A stretch of DNA of 64,000 bases from Tolypothrix sp. PCC 7712 (GTDB taxonomy: Bacteria > Cyanobacteriota > Cyanobacteriia > Cyanobacteriales > Nostocaceae), in contig NZ_CP063785.1 of NCBI RefSeq assembly GCF_025860405.1, forward strand, positions 496,001-560,000, read 5' to 3'. Of this stretch, positions 44,769-54,430 are shown piece after piece. Position 1 is the stretch's first letter. Every line of letters starts with the position of its first letter. A model generated the notes under the pieces. The model had not been told where the DNA came from and did not search any database. It saw only the letters and a list, made by a program, of their open reading frames with translations. The position numbers and the translations under genes were made by a program.

Positions 44769-46469
44769 TTAACTGCCAGAGGATAATTTAATACCCTCGG
44801 CTATGGGGCCTAAGGCTAAAACTGGGAAAAAGGTGAGTACGCCTAGAATGAGGCTTACGCCAGCTGTGACACAAGTAAATAGCAGAGAATCGGTTCTGAG
44901 GGTACCAGGAGTTTCTGGTACTGGTTTCTTACGAGACATACTATCAGCTAGTAACAATATGGCAATAGTTGGTATGTAGCGTCCTGCTAACAGGGGAAAT
45001 AAGCAACTCAAATTCCACCACAAAGCTGTAGGTGCAGGTTGAGTAGTAGCTAACCCTGCCAACCCGGAACCATTGTTAGCTGCGGCTGAGGCATATTCAT
45101 AAACTACTTGGGAAATGCCATGAAAGCCAGGGTTGGTAATTCCCGCAAAGGAAATTGGGTAGGCTAAGGCGATCGCACTGGGGATTAATACGGCAATCGG
45201 ATGTATCAGTAATACTATACTGGCGAGCACAATTTCCCGTTTTTCGATTTTGCGTCCTAAAAATTCTGGGGTACGCCCTACCATTAAGCCAGTGAGAAAG
45301 ACGGTAAGAATTACGTAAATTAATAGATAAGCTATTCCAGTACCTTGACCACCCCAAATAATTTGGAGAAATAAGTTAAATAAAGTTGAAAATATTCCTT
45401 GGGGCATTAAGGAATCATGCATTCCGTTGACAGCACCAGACATAGTGGCGGTAGTCATGACAGCCCATAGCGCTGTTTGTGCCCAACCAAAACGCTGTTC
45501 TTTACCTTCTAAATTCGGAAATTCTAATCCCAGAGTGCCATTAATCAAGGGATTTCCCTGTAGTTCGGCGGTGGATGTGATGCCCACTAAAACCACGAAA
45601 ATTACAAACACCATCCAAAACAGCAGCCATGCTTGTTTGAGGTTATTGGCAAAAACCCCATAGGTGTAAATTAAAGCTGCGGGGATAGAAATCATGGCAA
45701 TGAGTTCTATTAAATTAGAAGCGCCATTAGGATTTTCAAAGGGATGGGCAGAGTTCACACCAAAAAAGCCACCACCGTTTTCACCCAGCATTTTAATCAT
45801 CTCGAAAGATGCAACTGGGCCTCTAGCGATATACTGTGTACCTCCTTCCAAGGTTCTCACTACTACAGGTGCGCCTAATGTTTGCGGTACACCTGAGATG
45901 AGGAGTGCGATCGCACCCACTATTGATATTGGTAGTAGGATGCGGGTAATGGCACGGGTAAGGTCAATATAAAAATTCCCTAATTTCCTACCTGTGAGGC
46001 CACGAATGAAGGCAATTCCTACCGCCAACCCTGTAGCCGCGGAGGTGAACATCAAAAACCCCAAAGCTGCTACCTGACTAAAATAGCTTAAGGTCGTCTC
46101 ACCTGCGTAGTGTTGCTGGTCGGTATTCGTGACAAAAGAAACTGTAGTGTGCAGTAGTGTATCCCAGGTTGGCGCACCAAAGCCATTGGGATTCCAGGGT
46201 AAAAATCTCTGAAAAAATATTAATAAATACACTACAATGCCCATGACGAGGTTACTGTATACTACAGCCCTGGCATATTGCCCGCCTGTCATACTATCTT
46301 TCGGTCTTACACCCGCTAGGACGAAGATACTTCGTTCTATGGGATTCATGAAGGAATCAAGCAGGGTTCTTTCTCCCATGAAGACACGTGCTATGTATCT
46401 TCCGAACACTGATGTAATTGCTATCACAATACATAGTGTTAACCCAATTTGTAAAAAACCTTGTCCCAT
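44769..46469 (-). CDS. kdpA: potassium-transporting ATPase A chain
   Basis: K+-binding channel-like subunit, 566 residues from the ATG at 46469 ([12 protein letters not shown]); a TTG at 46484 is in frame but less likely. Filter-type loops are visible: [19 protein letters not shown] and [17 protein letters not shown]. About ten hydrophobic segments. It is the first gene of the operon, followed by kdpB. KdpD/KdpE regulators are not in the window. Confidence 0.96.
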   Translation of the reverse strand: MGQGFLQIGLTLCIVIAITSVFGRYIARVFMGERTLLDSFMNPIERSIFVLAGVRPKDSMTGGQYARAVVYSNLVMGIVVYLLIFFQRFLPWNPNGFGAPTWDTLLHTTVSFVTNTDQQHYAGETTLSYFSQVAALGFLMFTSAATGLAVGIAFIRGLTGRKLGNFYIDLTRAITRILLPISIVGAIALLISGVPQTLGAPVVVRTLEGGTQYIARGPVASFEMIKMLGENGGGFFGVNSAHPFENPNGASNLIELIAMISIPAALIYTYGVFANNLKQAWLLFWMVFVIFVVLVGITSTAELQGNPLINGTLGLEFPNLEGKEQRFGWAQTALWAVMTTATMSGAVNGMHDSLMPQGIFSTLFNLFLQIIWGGQGTGIAYLLIYVILTVFLTGLMVGRTPEFLGRKIEKREIVLASIVLLIHPIAVLIPSAIALAYPISFAGITNPGFHGISQVVYEYASAAANNGSGLAGLATTQPAPTALWWNLSCLFPLLAGRYIPTIAILLLADSMSRKKPVPETPGTLRTDSLLFTCVTAGVSLILGVLTFFPVLALGPIAEGIKLSSGS

Positions 46470-46984
46470 GTATTTTGTACTCAATTAAATTTAAGTTCTA
46501 GACAGTTACTCATGCAAATTAATACATCAACTGCCTGACAATATCTCATATAAACTCGATTCATTAATCTGGATTAAGTATTTGGATAACTTTCTATTTT
46601 CCAGATACTTCTTGAAGTTTCTGCTAAGAATACTTAAATTTTAGTTTTAGTCATTAATCTATCTCCTGTGTACTATTTGTTTATACAATACATTTTCTGA
46701 TGTTGCTACTTACATATATGCTTCTATATCAGGGAGGATGATATTTTTATTACATATACTTTAGCGGATATCGTATCAGCCGACACACTTCAGGGAGAAG
46801 GCTCTCAGCCTAACTGAAGTTAGCAAAAAATTATATTGCATATTCCTAAAATTTGGCGACAATAATTACAAAAATCTGGTAGTAAAACTAATTCCTGGTC
46901 AGCAATGCAGGAAAGTGAATCTGCCGTTATATATATGTGCTTATTAGTAAAAACAAATTTTGAAATTTTAAATAAACCAATGCA

Positions 46985-47078
46985 AATAATGTTGGCGACA
47001 CAGCAATATATTCTAGAGGGCACGGCAATGCCGTACCCCTACAATCTGTCGCATTCTTTTTTCAATTTGGTATTAGAG
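46985..47078 (-). repeat. dispersed repeat, uninterrupted copy
   Basis: Read on the minus strand it matches 51407-51453 plus 51659-51703 (TTGAAAAAAGAATGC, then TGTAGGGG, the palindromic centre, CCCTCTAGAATATATTG and ATTATT). It lacks the 196-bp insertion that splits the other copy, so it serves as an empty-site relative. Confidence 0.85.
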
Positions 47079-47176
47079 ATTGGGCATGAATGATTCAATA
47101 TCCGGCAGAAATTAGCAACCAATCTCATTGCTAAAATCAGATAGATGCGCTTCATGTTACACCAGTTTAAAAACAG

Positions 47177-47360
47177 TAGGACTTACGCGAGTGTCACATT
47201 TTTTTCGTTGAGGCTGTCAAGAGGAGCCAGTCACGTGCGGAGGTTCCCTCCGTTGAGTGAACTTGTGTTCAAGAGTCAAAAGTCCAAAAGACCTGAATTT
47301 TTGACCCTTGACTCTTGACTCTTAAATCAGAAGATGTGTGTACCAGTTGCTTAAGTCCTG
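47177..47360. mobile_element. 184-bp element with family-A ends
   Basis: Ends TAGGACTTACGC and (reverse) CAGGACTTAAGC, flanked by the 5-bp duplication AACAG (47172-47176 and 47361-47365). The interior differs from the 128-bp family, so it is a separate non-autonomous derivative with related ends. Confidence 0.82.
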
Positions 47361-47756
47361 AACAGAATCGAGTTAATACATGAGTCAAGGTAGTTCAGTT
47401 AAGAAAATAAATTGACAACAAAACAAATAATTTTGGAGGGGGTTTGGGGGACGCAACCGTCACCCAATCGGGGGTTTGGGGGAGAATCCCCCAAGTTTGC
47501 TAGCTGTTTCCACAACTAACAAATCAATCACTAATGATCTGAACCGTATTGATACATGAGTGGGACGCATAGCTATATTTTCAATTGGTATTATTTACAT
47601 CAACAAACATTACAAAACTTTATATAATTCGGATTAATCGCACCTACCTACTTAATCAAACCCAGGGATGATGAGAAATCTGGGCTAAATTGCCATGATT
47701 GCACTTGAATAAGTGATATTTCAATATTTACTAGCGATCGCAAAGGATAGGGCGGC

Positions 47757-48230
47757 ATGATTAAATCTTGGATGGTGATAGGGGCTGTAGCTTTTGTCGT
47801 CGCTTTAGGCGCTAATTTCATTACGCCTAGCGATCGCAAGTGGTTCCAGCGATTGCAAAGACCTCGATGGCTAACTTTTGAGGCAGCAATTCCAATTATT
47901 TGGACTGTAATTTTTATTTGTGGTGCTTGGTCTGCTTACATTGTCTGGGAAAGAAACCCAGGAACTAACAATACTTGGCTATTGATGGGTATATATCTAC
48001 TTTTAGAAATTGTGACTATTGCTTACACACCTGTAATGTTCCGCCTGCGTAGCCTTAAAGTAGGTACGATTTTAGGCGGTACAGGCTTTATTATTGGTTT
48101 ACTATTAGCACTTGCAGTTTTAACTACTTCTAATTGGGCTGCACTTTTATTAGTTCCTTATTTACTTTGGAGTCCCATCGGGACATATACCACTTGGCAG
48201 ATGCTTCACCTTAATCCTCAAGAAGCATAA
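47757..48230 (+). CDS. TspO/MBR family protein, copy 1
   Basis: 157 residues with five transmembrane helices. Tryptophan-rich sensory protein / translocator family; members bind porphyrins and other tetrapyrroles. Typical lines are DRKWFQRLQRPRWLTFEAAIPIIWTVIF and LVPYLLWSPIGTYTTWQMLHLN. A close paralog starts 93 bp downstream on the same strand. Confidence 0.88.
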   Translation: MIKSWMVIGAVAFVVALGANFITPSDRKWFQRLQRPRWLTFEAAIPIIWTVIFICGAWSAYIVWERNPGTNNTWLLMGIYLLLEIVTIAYTPVMFRLRSLKVGTILGGTGFIIGLLLALAVLTTSNWAALLLVPYLLWSPIGTYTTWQMLHLNPQEA

Positions 48231-48331
48231 ATCAGTATCCAGATCCCACCCGCGACTGATTTAACTCATGCCTGTAATTGCCAAACTTGCATTGTATGGC
48301 TTAACAAAATGTACAGGCAAAGGTGAACACC

Positions 48332-48805
48332 ATGATTGAATCTTGGATGGTGATTGGTGCTATCACATTCTTGATTGCACTCGGTAGTTTCTTCATCACA
48401 CCCCGTGATGTTAAATGGTTCGCGCTGTTAAGTCGCCCTCGCTGGCTAGTTTTTGAACCACTTATTCCATTTATTTGGACAACGATTTTTATTTGTGGTG
48501 CAGCTTCCGCAAATATTGTTTGGCAAAAAAATCCTGGTAGTTTAATTACCTGGATACTAATGGGTTTGTACCTAGCGCTAGAAATTATTACTGTTGCCTA
48601 TATTCCTGTAATGTTGAGATTTCATAGCCTCAACATCGGGGAAAGTTTAGGGCTTAGTGGATTAATTTTAAGTGTGATTCTCGCAATTTCTGTTTTGCCA
48701 ATTTCTTGGGTAGCAGCGCTTTTACTCGTTCCTTATCTAGTTTGGAGTCCTATCGGCACATACACTACTGATGAGTTAAAACATCTCAATCCTGAAGATG
48801 CGTAG
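48332..48805 (+). CDS. TspO/MBR family protein, copy 2
   Basis: 157 residues from the ATG at 48332, preceded by AAAGGTG; an in-frame GTG at 48323 is less likely. It is very similar to the upstream copy (MIESWMVIGAITFLIALGSF against MIKSWMVIGAVAFVVALGAN; WSPIGTYTTDELKHLNPEDA at the end). This is a clear tandem duplication. Transcription probably ends at the hairpin at 48846-48878. Confidence 0.88.
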   Translation: MIESWMVIGAITFLIALGSFFITPRDVKWFALLSRPRWLVFEPLIPFIWTTIFICGAASANIVWQKNPGSLITWILMGLYLALEIITVAYIPVMLRFHSLNIGESLGLSGLILSVILAISVLPISWVAALLLVPYLVWSPIGTYTTDELKHLNPEDA

Positions 48806-48845
48806 ACTATCAAAAAGCGATAATTTGTGAAAATGCACGATGTCC

Positions 48846-48878
48846 AAATTCCCGACTTCTTTGAGAAGTCGGGAATTT
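48846..48878 (+). terminator. intrinsic terminator after tspO pair
   Basis: A perfect 14-bp stem, AAATTCCCGACTTC (48846-48859) and GAAGTCGGGAATTT (48865-48878), with a 5-nt loop followed by AATTTTT. Confidence 0.9.
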
Positions 48879-48946
48879 AATTTTTCACTAATAATTTAGA
48901 ATATCTCAGCTTTGTTGCTGATGCGTTACGCTATCGCTAACGCATC

Positions 48947-49396
48947 CTACGAATGTTTATGCTTGGGGAAATTCTTTAATAAATACCAAAATACTCCTAA
49001 GTTGACTATTAAAACAATTAATTTTATCGGAGATAGCCCCCGAATTAATTCATATATTTCTGGCGGTATACTAATACCGACTAGTATCAGCACTAAAATA
49101 TGTGCCCAACGTTTTTCGTACCATAACCCAATAGCTTCAATGGCAGTCACAATAGAATATATTCCTGAAGCAGTACCGCTAAATACAAGGGTTTTACGAT
49201 TATAATTTAGAATTTTTTCCACAAGCCAATTAATAATGCTTGATTTACCTTCTAATACGTAATTATCAGAAAATTCTTCTAGATATTGATGATTTTTTAA
49301 TGCCAATAATAAAGCTATAGAAGTAACCATTAAAAGTGAAGCAACAAATGCTTTGTAACAAACAATTGTTACCAATCCCGCCGAACGCTTTGCCAA
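48947..49396 (-). CDS. DUF2127 family membrane protein
   Basis: 149 residues with about four hydrophobic segments. The DUF2127-like part is SGIYSIVTAIEAIGLWYEKRWAH followed by SIPPEIYELIRG and KLIVLIVNLGVFWYLL. Function unknown. It is convergent with the tspO pair. Confidence 0.78.
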   Translation of the reverse strand: MAKRSAGLVTIVCYKAFVASLLMVTSIALLLALKNHQYLEEFSDNYVLEGKSSIINWLVEKILNYNRKTLVFSGTASGIYSIVTAIEAIGLWYEKRWAHILVLILVGISIPPEIYELIRGLSPIKLIVLIVNLGVFWYLLKNFPKHKHS

Positions 49397-49573
49397 GCAA
49401 CCTCCTGAGTAGGATAGATATGATATTGAGTTTCCTACATTATTTATAATAATTTTTCCCTGAATCTACCTCAAAATATTTAATATTTGCCTAGGATGGA
49501 CAAATTTAATCAGTATCTAACTGCTGGGAAATACTAGATTTATTGAAGAGTAATTAAGACTAATTACAATAAC

Positions 49574-50287
49574 TTAATTTATGTGAAAACGCCCATAGCG
49601 AGCTGTAAAAGAATTATGGGGATGAGATTGATTATTTAACCAAGCCCACATTTGATCACCATAAGAAAAATGCCACCACTCTCTAGGATTGCGGCAAAAT
49701 CCAGCTTTTAACATCACATCTCTCAATAACTCACGGTGACTATGATACTGTGTTGCCTGTGGGGACTCACTATTGGCATAGTAATCGGGAAGCGATCGCT
49801 CTGACAATTCATCAATCGGTGAACCCATATCCACGATTTTCCCAGTATCATCTACCAAGGTGACATCTACTGCTGCACCTGTACTATGAGGCGGTGGCGT
49901 TTTTTCATCTAAGCTAGGTGCAGCCCAAATCTGATAAACAGCTTCCCAAATTTCTTGGTGTTGATTAGGCGATAACTCCGCCTCACTCAGTCCTCTTTGC
50001 TTTAATGCTTCGGCAAAGCTGTAATCTACCATAAACTGCTGCACAGCTACAGGGCGATAAGCATCAAAAATTTGAATGTACCAATTAGGATATTGCGATC
50101 GCAGATAATTTTGCGCTTGGATTAAACATTCAATGACGCTTTGCCGTAAATAATAAGGAGAATGTTCCCCATAAGGCGCACCCAGTTTTTCATAAGGATG
50201 GGGAGATTCCACAGCAAATAGTTGTAAGGGAATCGCTATTAAAGGTTCACCACATTCTAAAATCGGGATTTGGTGATATGGTCTCAT
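49574..50287 (-). CDS. D-alanyl-D-alanine dipeptidase, VanX/DdpX-like (peptidase M15D)
   Basis: 237 residues. Zinc ligands are in HSTGAAVDVTLVD (His, Asp) and EWWHFSYG (Glu base and His). The substrate Arg is in IFDAYRPVAVQQFM. The enzyme cleaves D-Ala-D-Ala for peptidoglycan recycling; in non-resistant bacteria it is metabolic rather than a vancomycin-resistance factor, and no vanH/vanA genes are near. No signal peptide, so cytoplasmic. Confidence 0.9.
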   Translation of the reverse strand: MRPYHQIPILECGEPLIAIPLQLFAVESPHPYEKLGAPYGEHSPYYLRQSVIECLIQAQNYLRSQYPNWYIQIFDAYRPVAVQQFMVDYSFAEALKQRGLSEAELSPNQHQEIWEAVYQIWAAPSLDEKTPPPHSTGAAVDVTLVDDTGKIVDMGSPIDELSERSLPDYYANSESPQATQYHSHRELLRDVMLKAGFCRNPREWWHFSYGDQMWAWLNNQSHPHNSFTARYGRFHIN

Positions 50288-50330
50288 TGTTGCAGCAGCT
50301 AGAGGCTCAAAATATATACGGTAAAAATTA

Positions 50331-50567
50331 TTAATCTTCAGTTACTTTTTCTACAACTTCCGGTACTGGATCGTAACCACCGGGATGGAAGGGGTGACAA
50401 CGCAAAATCCGGCGAATACCCATCCACGTACCACGCAATGCACCGAATTTTTCAATTGCTTCGATAGTATACATTGAACAAGTAGGCTGAAACCGACAAG
50501 TGGGCGGAAACAGCGGCGAAATAAACATGCGGTAGCCCCGAATCAGCCAAATCAATAATAGTTTCAT
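50331..50567 (-). CDS. yidD: membrane protein insertion efficiency factor YidD
   Basis: 78 residues. The hallmark run [23 protein letters not shown] with three conserved Cys positions and [20 protein letters not shown] is present. It assists YidC-dependent membrane insertion. It lies 43 bp upstream of the dipeptidase on the same strand. Confidence 0.95.
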   Translation of the reverse strand: MKLLLIWLIRGYRMFISPLFPPTCRFQPTCSMYTIEAIEKFGALRGTWMGIRRILRCHPFHPGGYDPVPEVVEKVTED

Positions 50568-50625
50568 CGCAATAACCTAAATCTAATAAAGTAGTAAATA
50601 AGAGCCAAGTTTTCTACTAGCATTT

Positions 50626-51330
50626 TTGGTGATTACAATTCCTGGTTTAGAGTCAATTCCCCCTTTATGGCTACAAATTGCGATCGCAGCAGTTTGGGTG
50701 TTATTTATTTTAGCGATCGCTTGGGGTGTAAATCGCTTCGCCCATAAAGAACCAGAAATCATCCGCAAGATAGTTCACATTGGCACTGGTAATGTGATTT
50801 TACTAGCGTGGTGGTTAAATATTCCCGCAAGTATTGGTATTACAGCTTCAATTGTAGCCAGTGCCGTTACTTTATTGTCTTATCGCTTGCCAATTCTCCC
50901 CGGTATTAATAGTGTCGGTCGTCAAAGTTTAGGGACATTTTTTTACTCTTTGAGTTTCGGCATTTTAATTGCTTGCTTCTGGCATTTGCAACAACCCCAA
51001 TACGCAGCTTTAGGAATTTTAGTGATGACATGGGGTGATGGATTCGCAGCCTTAATTGGTCAGCGCTTTGGTAAACATAAGTATAAAATTTTGGGGTCAC
51101 AAAAAAGCTGGGAAGGCTCATTAACAATGACGCTGGTGAGTTACCTAGTTAGCAGTTTAGTTTTGCTTGGTAGTCAAGGTAATATCTGGCAAACTTGGGT
51201 CTTATCCTTGGTAGTAGCGATTTTAGCAACAGCTTTAGAAGCTTTTTCGTTTCTGGGAATTGATAATCTCACAGTTCCTTTAGGTAGTGCAGCTTTAGCA
51301 TTTATGTTAATGCAGCTTTTTCCTATCTAG
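50626..51330 (+). CDS. phytol/polyprenol kinase family protein
   Basis: About 234 residues with six to seven transmembrane helices. CTP-dependent prenol kinase motifs are visible: EIIRKIVHIGTGN (N-terminal), WGDGFAALIGQRFGKHKY and SQKSWEGSLTM. Cyanobacterial members phosphorylate phytol for tocopherol synthesis (VTE5-like), which fits. The start is TTG at 50626 or GTG at 50629; no ATG is in place. Divergent from yidD. Confidence 0.85.
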   Translation: MVITIPGLESIPPLWLQIAIAAVWVLFILAIAWGVNRFAHKEPEIIRKIVHIGTGNVILLAWWLNIPASIGITASIVASAVTLLSYRLPILPGINSVGRQSLGTFFYSLSFGILIACFWHLQQPQYAALGILVMTWGDGFAALIGQRFGKHKYKILGSQKSWEGSLTMTLVSYLVSSLVLLGSQGNIWQTWVLSLVVAILATALEAFSFLGIDNLTVPLGSAALAFMLMQLFPI

Positions 51331-52045
51331 AAATCTGATTACCATGTAGGATGCGTTACGCTGAAGCTAACGCATCCCACGTGAATTTCAAAAATCAAAA
51401 ATAATAGCAATTTGAAAAAAGAATGCAACAAATTGTAGGGGCAAGGCACTGCCCATTGGTGTCAACTTAACGTGAAACCCGCTTTGTAGCAAGGTTTTTG
51501 CCCTCACCCCCAGCCCCTCTCCCCCAGGGAGAAGGGAGCAAGAGATTTAGTTCCCCTTCTCCTGCGGGAGAAGGGGTTAGGGGATGAGGGCGCGAGGTAT
51601 TTGTACAACGCCCGCCCTATATCGCTTTAAGCTTAAGTTGACACGTATGGGCACTGCCTTGCCCTCTAGAATATATTGATATGTCGCTAACATTATTTAA
51701 TTTGGTAGAAGTTCTATAAGTTGCATAGTTATTAGCCAATAGCACAGTTAAACACTAAAAAATTAGCTGTAATTTATTAACCCAATTACTATTAAAAAAT
51801 CTTAATTCCGACCCCTACGCAGTCGGAATTATTGTCATGAAATCATAATAATTCAGCCATTGGATAAATTTTTTGGCTTGAGGTTTATTTATCCATCTAG
51901 ATTTCTGTAAAAACAATAACAAAAGTATAACTAAATACAGAATATAACAGAGCTAAATTTATCACCCAAGAGAGATTAGATTAAAACTCAAATAATTTTA
52001 TATATAACAAAAAAGATTATATAGACTTGGTAAAAAATTTCCATA
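51331..52045. other. gene-free interval with nested repeats
   Basis: About 715 bp: a small GATGCGTT/TAACGCATC palindrome near 51348, the dispersed repeat 51407-51703 interrupted by a 196-bp element, and a 10-bp-stem hairpin TAATTCCGAC/GTCGGAATTA at 51803-51831. No gene. Confidence 0.6.
51454..51649. mobile_element. 196-bp MITE, family C, copy 2
   Basis: Ends CATTGGTGTCAACTTAA and (reverse) CATACGTGTCAACTTAA. Flanked by the 9-bp direct repeat GGCACTGCC (51445-51453 and 51650-51658). Exactly the same length as the copy at 35454-35649. Inserted in the palindromic centre of a dispersed repeat. Confidence 0.95.
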
Positions 52046-52379
52046 ATGAGTTTTTTTAATTATTCGCAACCTCTTTTAGTACGGAAACTATTAACTCTAG
52101 AAGTTCAAAAGCAGCTTGGAATCAGGTATATTAACTGGCAAATCGGCAGTGTTAAACTTCATTCCACTTTTTACACCTGCGTCGATCAAGCTTGCATATT
52201 TTGGAGTTTGCTACTACTAACAATATTTATCAATGCTCAGTTTCTTCCTATTAGTTGGAGTTTGCAAGCTACGTTATGGACTATCCTCAGTTGTATCGGC
52301 ACAGTAGCAATGGTAAGTTGGGCTACTTACTGGGTAAGCGAAAGAAAAGTGAAATGGGTGCTGTATTCCTGGGTAATAC

Positions 52380-53926
52380 GTAAGGATTCAGGTCTAAAAT
52401 TGAGGAACTAGAGAAGGGCGAGACTGAGAATTAATAGAGTCAGCAATTAGTGCTTGTACAAAAAAATCAATAACAGACAGACTTTGACGACGACAGGTTT
52501 GAACCACCGTCAACAAATTGGCAGTATGTTGAAACCGCTCCATCGAACGGGAACCACCACTAACTTTACGTTTTGTCACAGCCAAACGCAGCGATCGCTC
52601 GGCTTGATTGTTATCAGGAGGAACTTCAGGGTTGTCAAGGAAATACCACCATTGGGAGGCTTTATCGCGCAAGGAACGTAAAAGGTTTCCTGCTGTAGCT
52701 CCGGCTAAGTTAATCCAGTCATCAAGTGTTTGTTGCAATTTAGATTTGAATTGATTGACCCAATCGTTATAACTGGCGCAGTCAAGAGTCTCAAACCATT
52801 GGGCATAATTTCCAAAAGCTTCATCAATTAAATCCACAAATGCTTCACCAATAGCTTGGTTGTGAAGACCTGGAAGTTGAATTAGTTTTTTGAAGTGACG
52901 GCGTAGATGAGCCAAACATTTCTGCTGCTCAGGCACCGCATAGCCATTGTAAACACTAAAATCATCGCTGCTGATTACCCCTGTATATTTAGCCCCTAAA
53001 ATGGCTTCTAGTTCTGCTCTGGAACGAGTGTCAGCAGCAGTAAACAGGCAAAACTCAGAATTGGCAACTACCCACAACCATTCTTTAACTCCCTTGACAG
53101 ACCAAGGTGTTTCATCCACATGAATGTTAGGTTGTGTCTGTTTTACCCAATTACTTAACTCAGTAATGCTTGGTTGAATCGCTGTTTGAATTCGTTCATT
53201 TGTGGTGACTAAAGTTCCCAGCCCAATTTCAATTTGACCTAACTCCCACAACATTTCTTGCTGTTTTTCATAGGGCATATGTGCATAATTATTTGCCCAT
53301 CCTAAAAATGCCTGTAAAGAAATCCCTAAATCCTGTCCTGGGATGATATCTTGTGACCAGGAGGCTGTTTGTATATTGCCACAGTACTCACACTGGCACG
53401 TATGGCGTTGATACTCAACTATTTCAATGGGACGCTCCACTAGTTGCGCTACAGACTGTTTTTCTACTTTTACTGCCACAGCCGCAAACGCTTTTTGACC
53501 ACAACAGACACAATCACTTGGACGTAAGATTTCACAACGATCTACTCTACCAAAACCCTTACGGGTCTTACCTTGATGCCCTGGTTGCCCACCTGGCTTT
53601 CTTTTGGGATGATTTGATTCTTCTTGCGGTGCTGCTTTTTTGTTTTCACTCTTTTTGAGGATGTCCCCTGATGGCGGCTTAGATGAGGTTTTGCTGTCTA
53701 AATCTCTGCTGACTTTTAAACGTTCTATTTCTTGCTGTAGTTCTAATACTGTTTTCTGTAATTCACCTATTACCTTGCTCTGCTCAATGATTATCTCTAC
53801 CAGTTCTTGTTTCGATAACTGGTTCAAGCTTTCCCGGTCTAAATCTTGAGGCAGGTTTTGGTTCATATCTGTGATACTCCTCCTCAAGCGATCCCTTTGT
53901 CAATACTCTGCCACCTGAATCCTTAC
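52380..53926 (-). mobile_element. IS66-family insertion sequence, complete
   Basis: 1547 bp. Perfect 14-bp terminal inverted repeats GTAAGGATTCAGGT. Flanked by the 8-bp duplication GGTAATAC (52372-52379 and 53927-53934), the size known for IS66. It carries one transposase gene and no tnpA/tnpB accessory genes, like the short IS66 subgroup. Confidence 0.96.
52394..53866 (-). CDS. IS66-family transposase
   Basis: 490 residues from the ATG at 53866; a TTG at 53887 is in frame. An N-terminal coiled coil/leucine zipper (QSKVIGELQKTVLELQQEIE) is followed by a basic region, KRKPGGQPGHQGKTR, and a Cys-rich zinc-binding segment (CEILRPSDCVCCGQ, CQCEYCG). DDE catalytic residues lie in HVDETPWSV, SSDDFSVYNGY and NNQAERSLR. 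The frame is intact, so the element may be active. Confidence 0.95.
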   Translation of the reverse strand: MNQNLPQDLDRESLNQLSKQELVEIIIEQSKVIGELQKTVLELQQEIERLKVSRDLDSKTSSKPPSGDILKKSENKKAAPQEESNHPKRKPGGQPGHQGKTRKGFGRVDRCEILRPSDCVCCGQKAFAAVAVKVEKQSVAQLVERPIEIVEYQRHTCQCEYCGNIQTASWSQDIIPGQDLGISLQAFLGWANNYAHMPYEKQQEMLWELGQIEIGLGTLVTTNERIQTAIQPSITELSNWVKQTQPNIHVDETPWSVKGVKEWLWVVANSEFCLFTAADTRSRAELEAILGAKYTGVISSDDFSVYNGYAVPEQQKCLAHLRRHFKKLIQLPGLHNQAIGEAFVDLIDEAFGNYAQWFETLDCASYNDWVNQFKSKLQQTLDDWINLAGATAGNLLRSLRDKASQWWYFLDNPEVPPDNNQAERSLRLAVTKRKVSGGSRSMERFQHTANLLTVVQTCRRQSLSVIDFFVQALIADSINSQSRPSLVPQF

Positions 53927-54430
53927 GGTAATACTAATGCTGTTGGGGGTGGTTTTAACAGATTTGAGTATTTATTTGGGTTGGGTTGAGATACTATCAA
54001 ATCTCTGTGGATTGTGGTTAGGGTTAAGCACTATCGGATACATTTGTACTGGTTTGGGAGTGCGATCGCGTGCCCTAATCTTCACAGGTATACTGCACCT
54101 ATTGTTAATCTTTTTATTACCTTATATTGCCCCTTGGCAGTTTCTCATTACTGGCGCTTTTATGGCTTTTTGCTTATTAATGTTAGCTGAATTCCAGTGG
54201 GATGGTTTATAGAGTAATAGCTAAACCTGCATTTCTCTTAAATAGCAAATGTAGGTTGGGTTAAGCGCAGCGCAACCCAACATTAATCTTCAAAGCTTAA
54301 CCTATATTTATGCATGAAAAGATTTATAGCCTAACAGAAATACTTAGCCCAGACAAGTATACTAATAGTCTATTTTTCTGTAATATTTAGATATTAAAAT
54401 TAGTAGTAAGTATTTTATTAGTATAAAAAA

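Larger units (their letters stand above)
46485..47756. other. gene-free interval with several repeats
   Basis: About 1.27 kb between divergent kdpA and tspO. It contains a hairpin ACTTCAG...CTGAAGT near 46787-46820, a dispersed repeat at 46985-47078, a 184-bp element at 47177-47360 and a GGGGGTTTGGGGG repeat near 47440-47505. No gene found. Confidence 0.6.
52046..54212 (+). pseudogene. membrane-protein gene split by an IS66 element
   Basis: The 5' part (52046-52379) encodes MSFFNYSQPLLVRKLLTLEV through VLYSWVI. The 3' part (53935-54212) continues in the same frame (L, then MLLGVVLTDLSIYLGWVEIL to FQWDGL) once the element and one copy of the 8-bp duplication are removed. The restored protein would have 203 residues and about five transmembrane segments. 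I do not recognise the family. The exact in-frame rejoining shows a recent, single inactivating insertion. Confidence 0.9.

Noticed and set aside
46760..46830. CTGAGAGCC on the minus strand as part of a TPP riboswitch upstream of kdpA
   Set aside because: Only a short hairpin is present; the second conserved half of the TPP aptamer is absent and the context is potassium transport.
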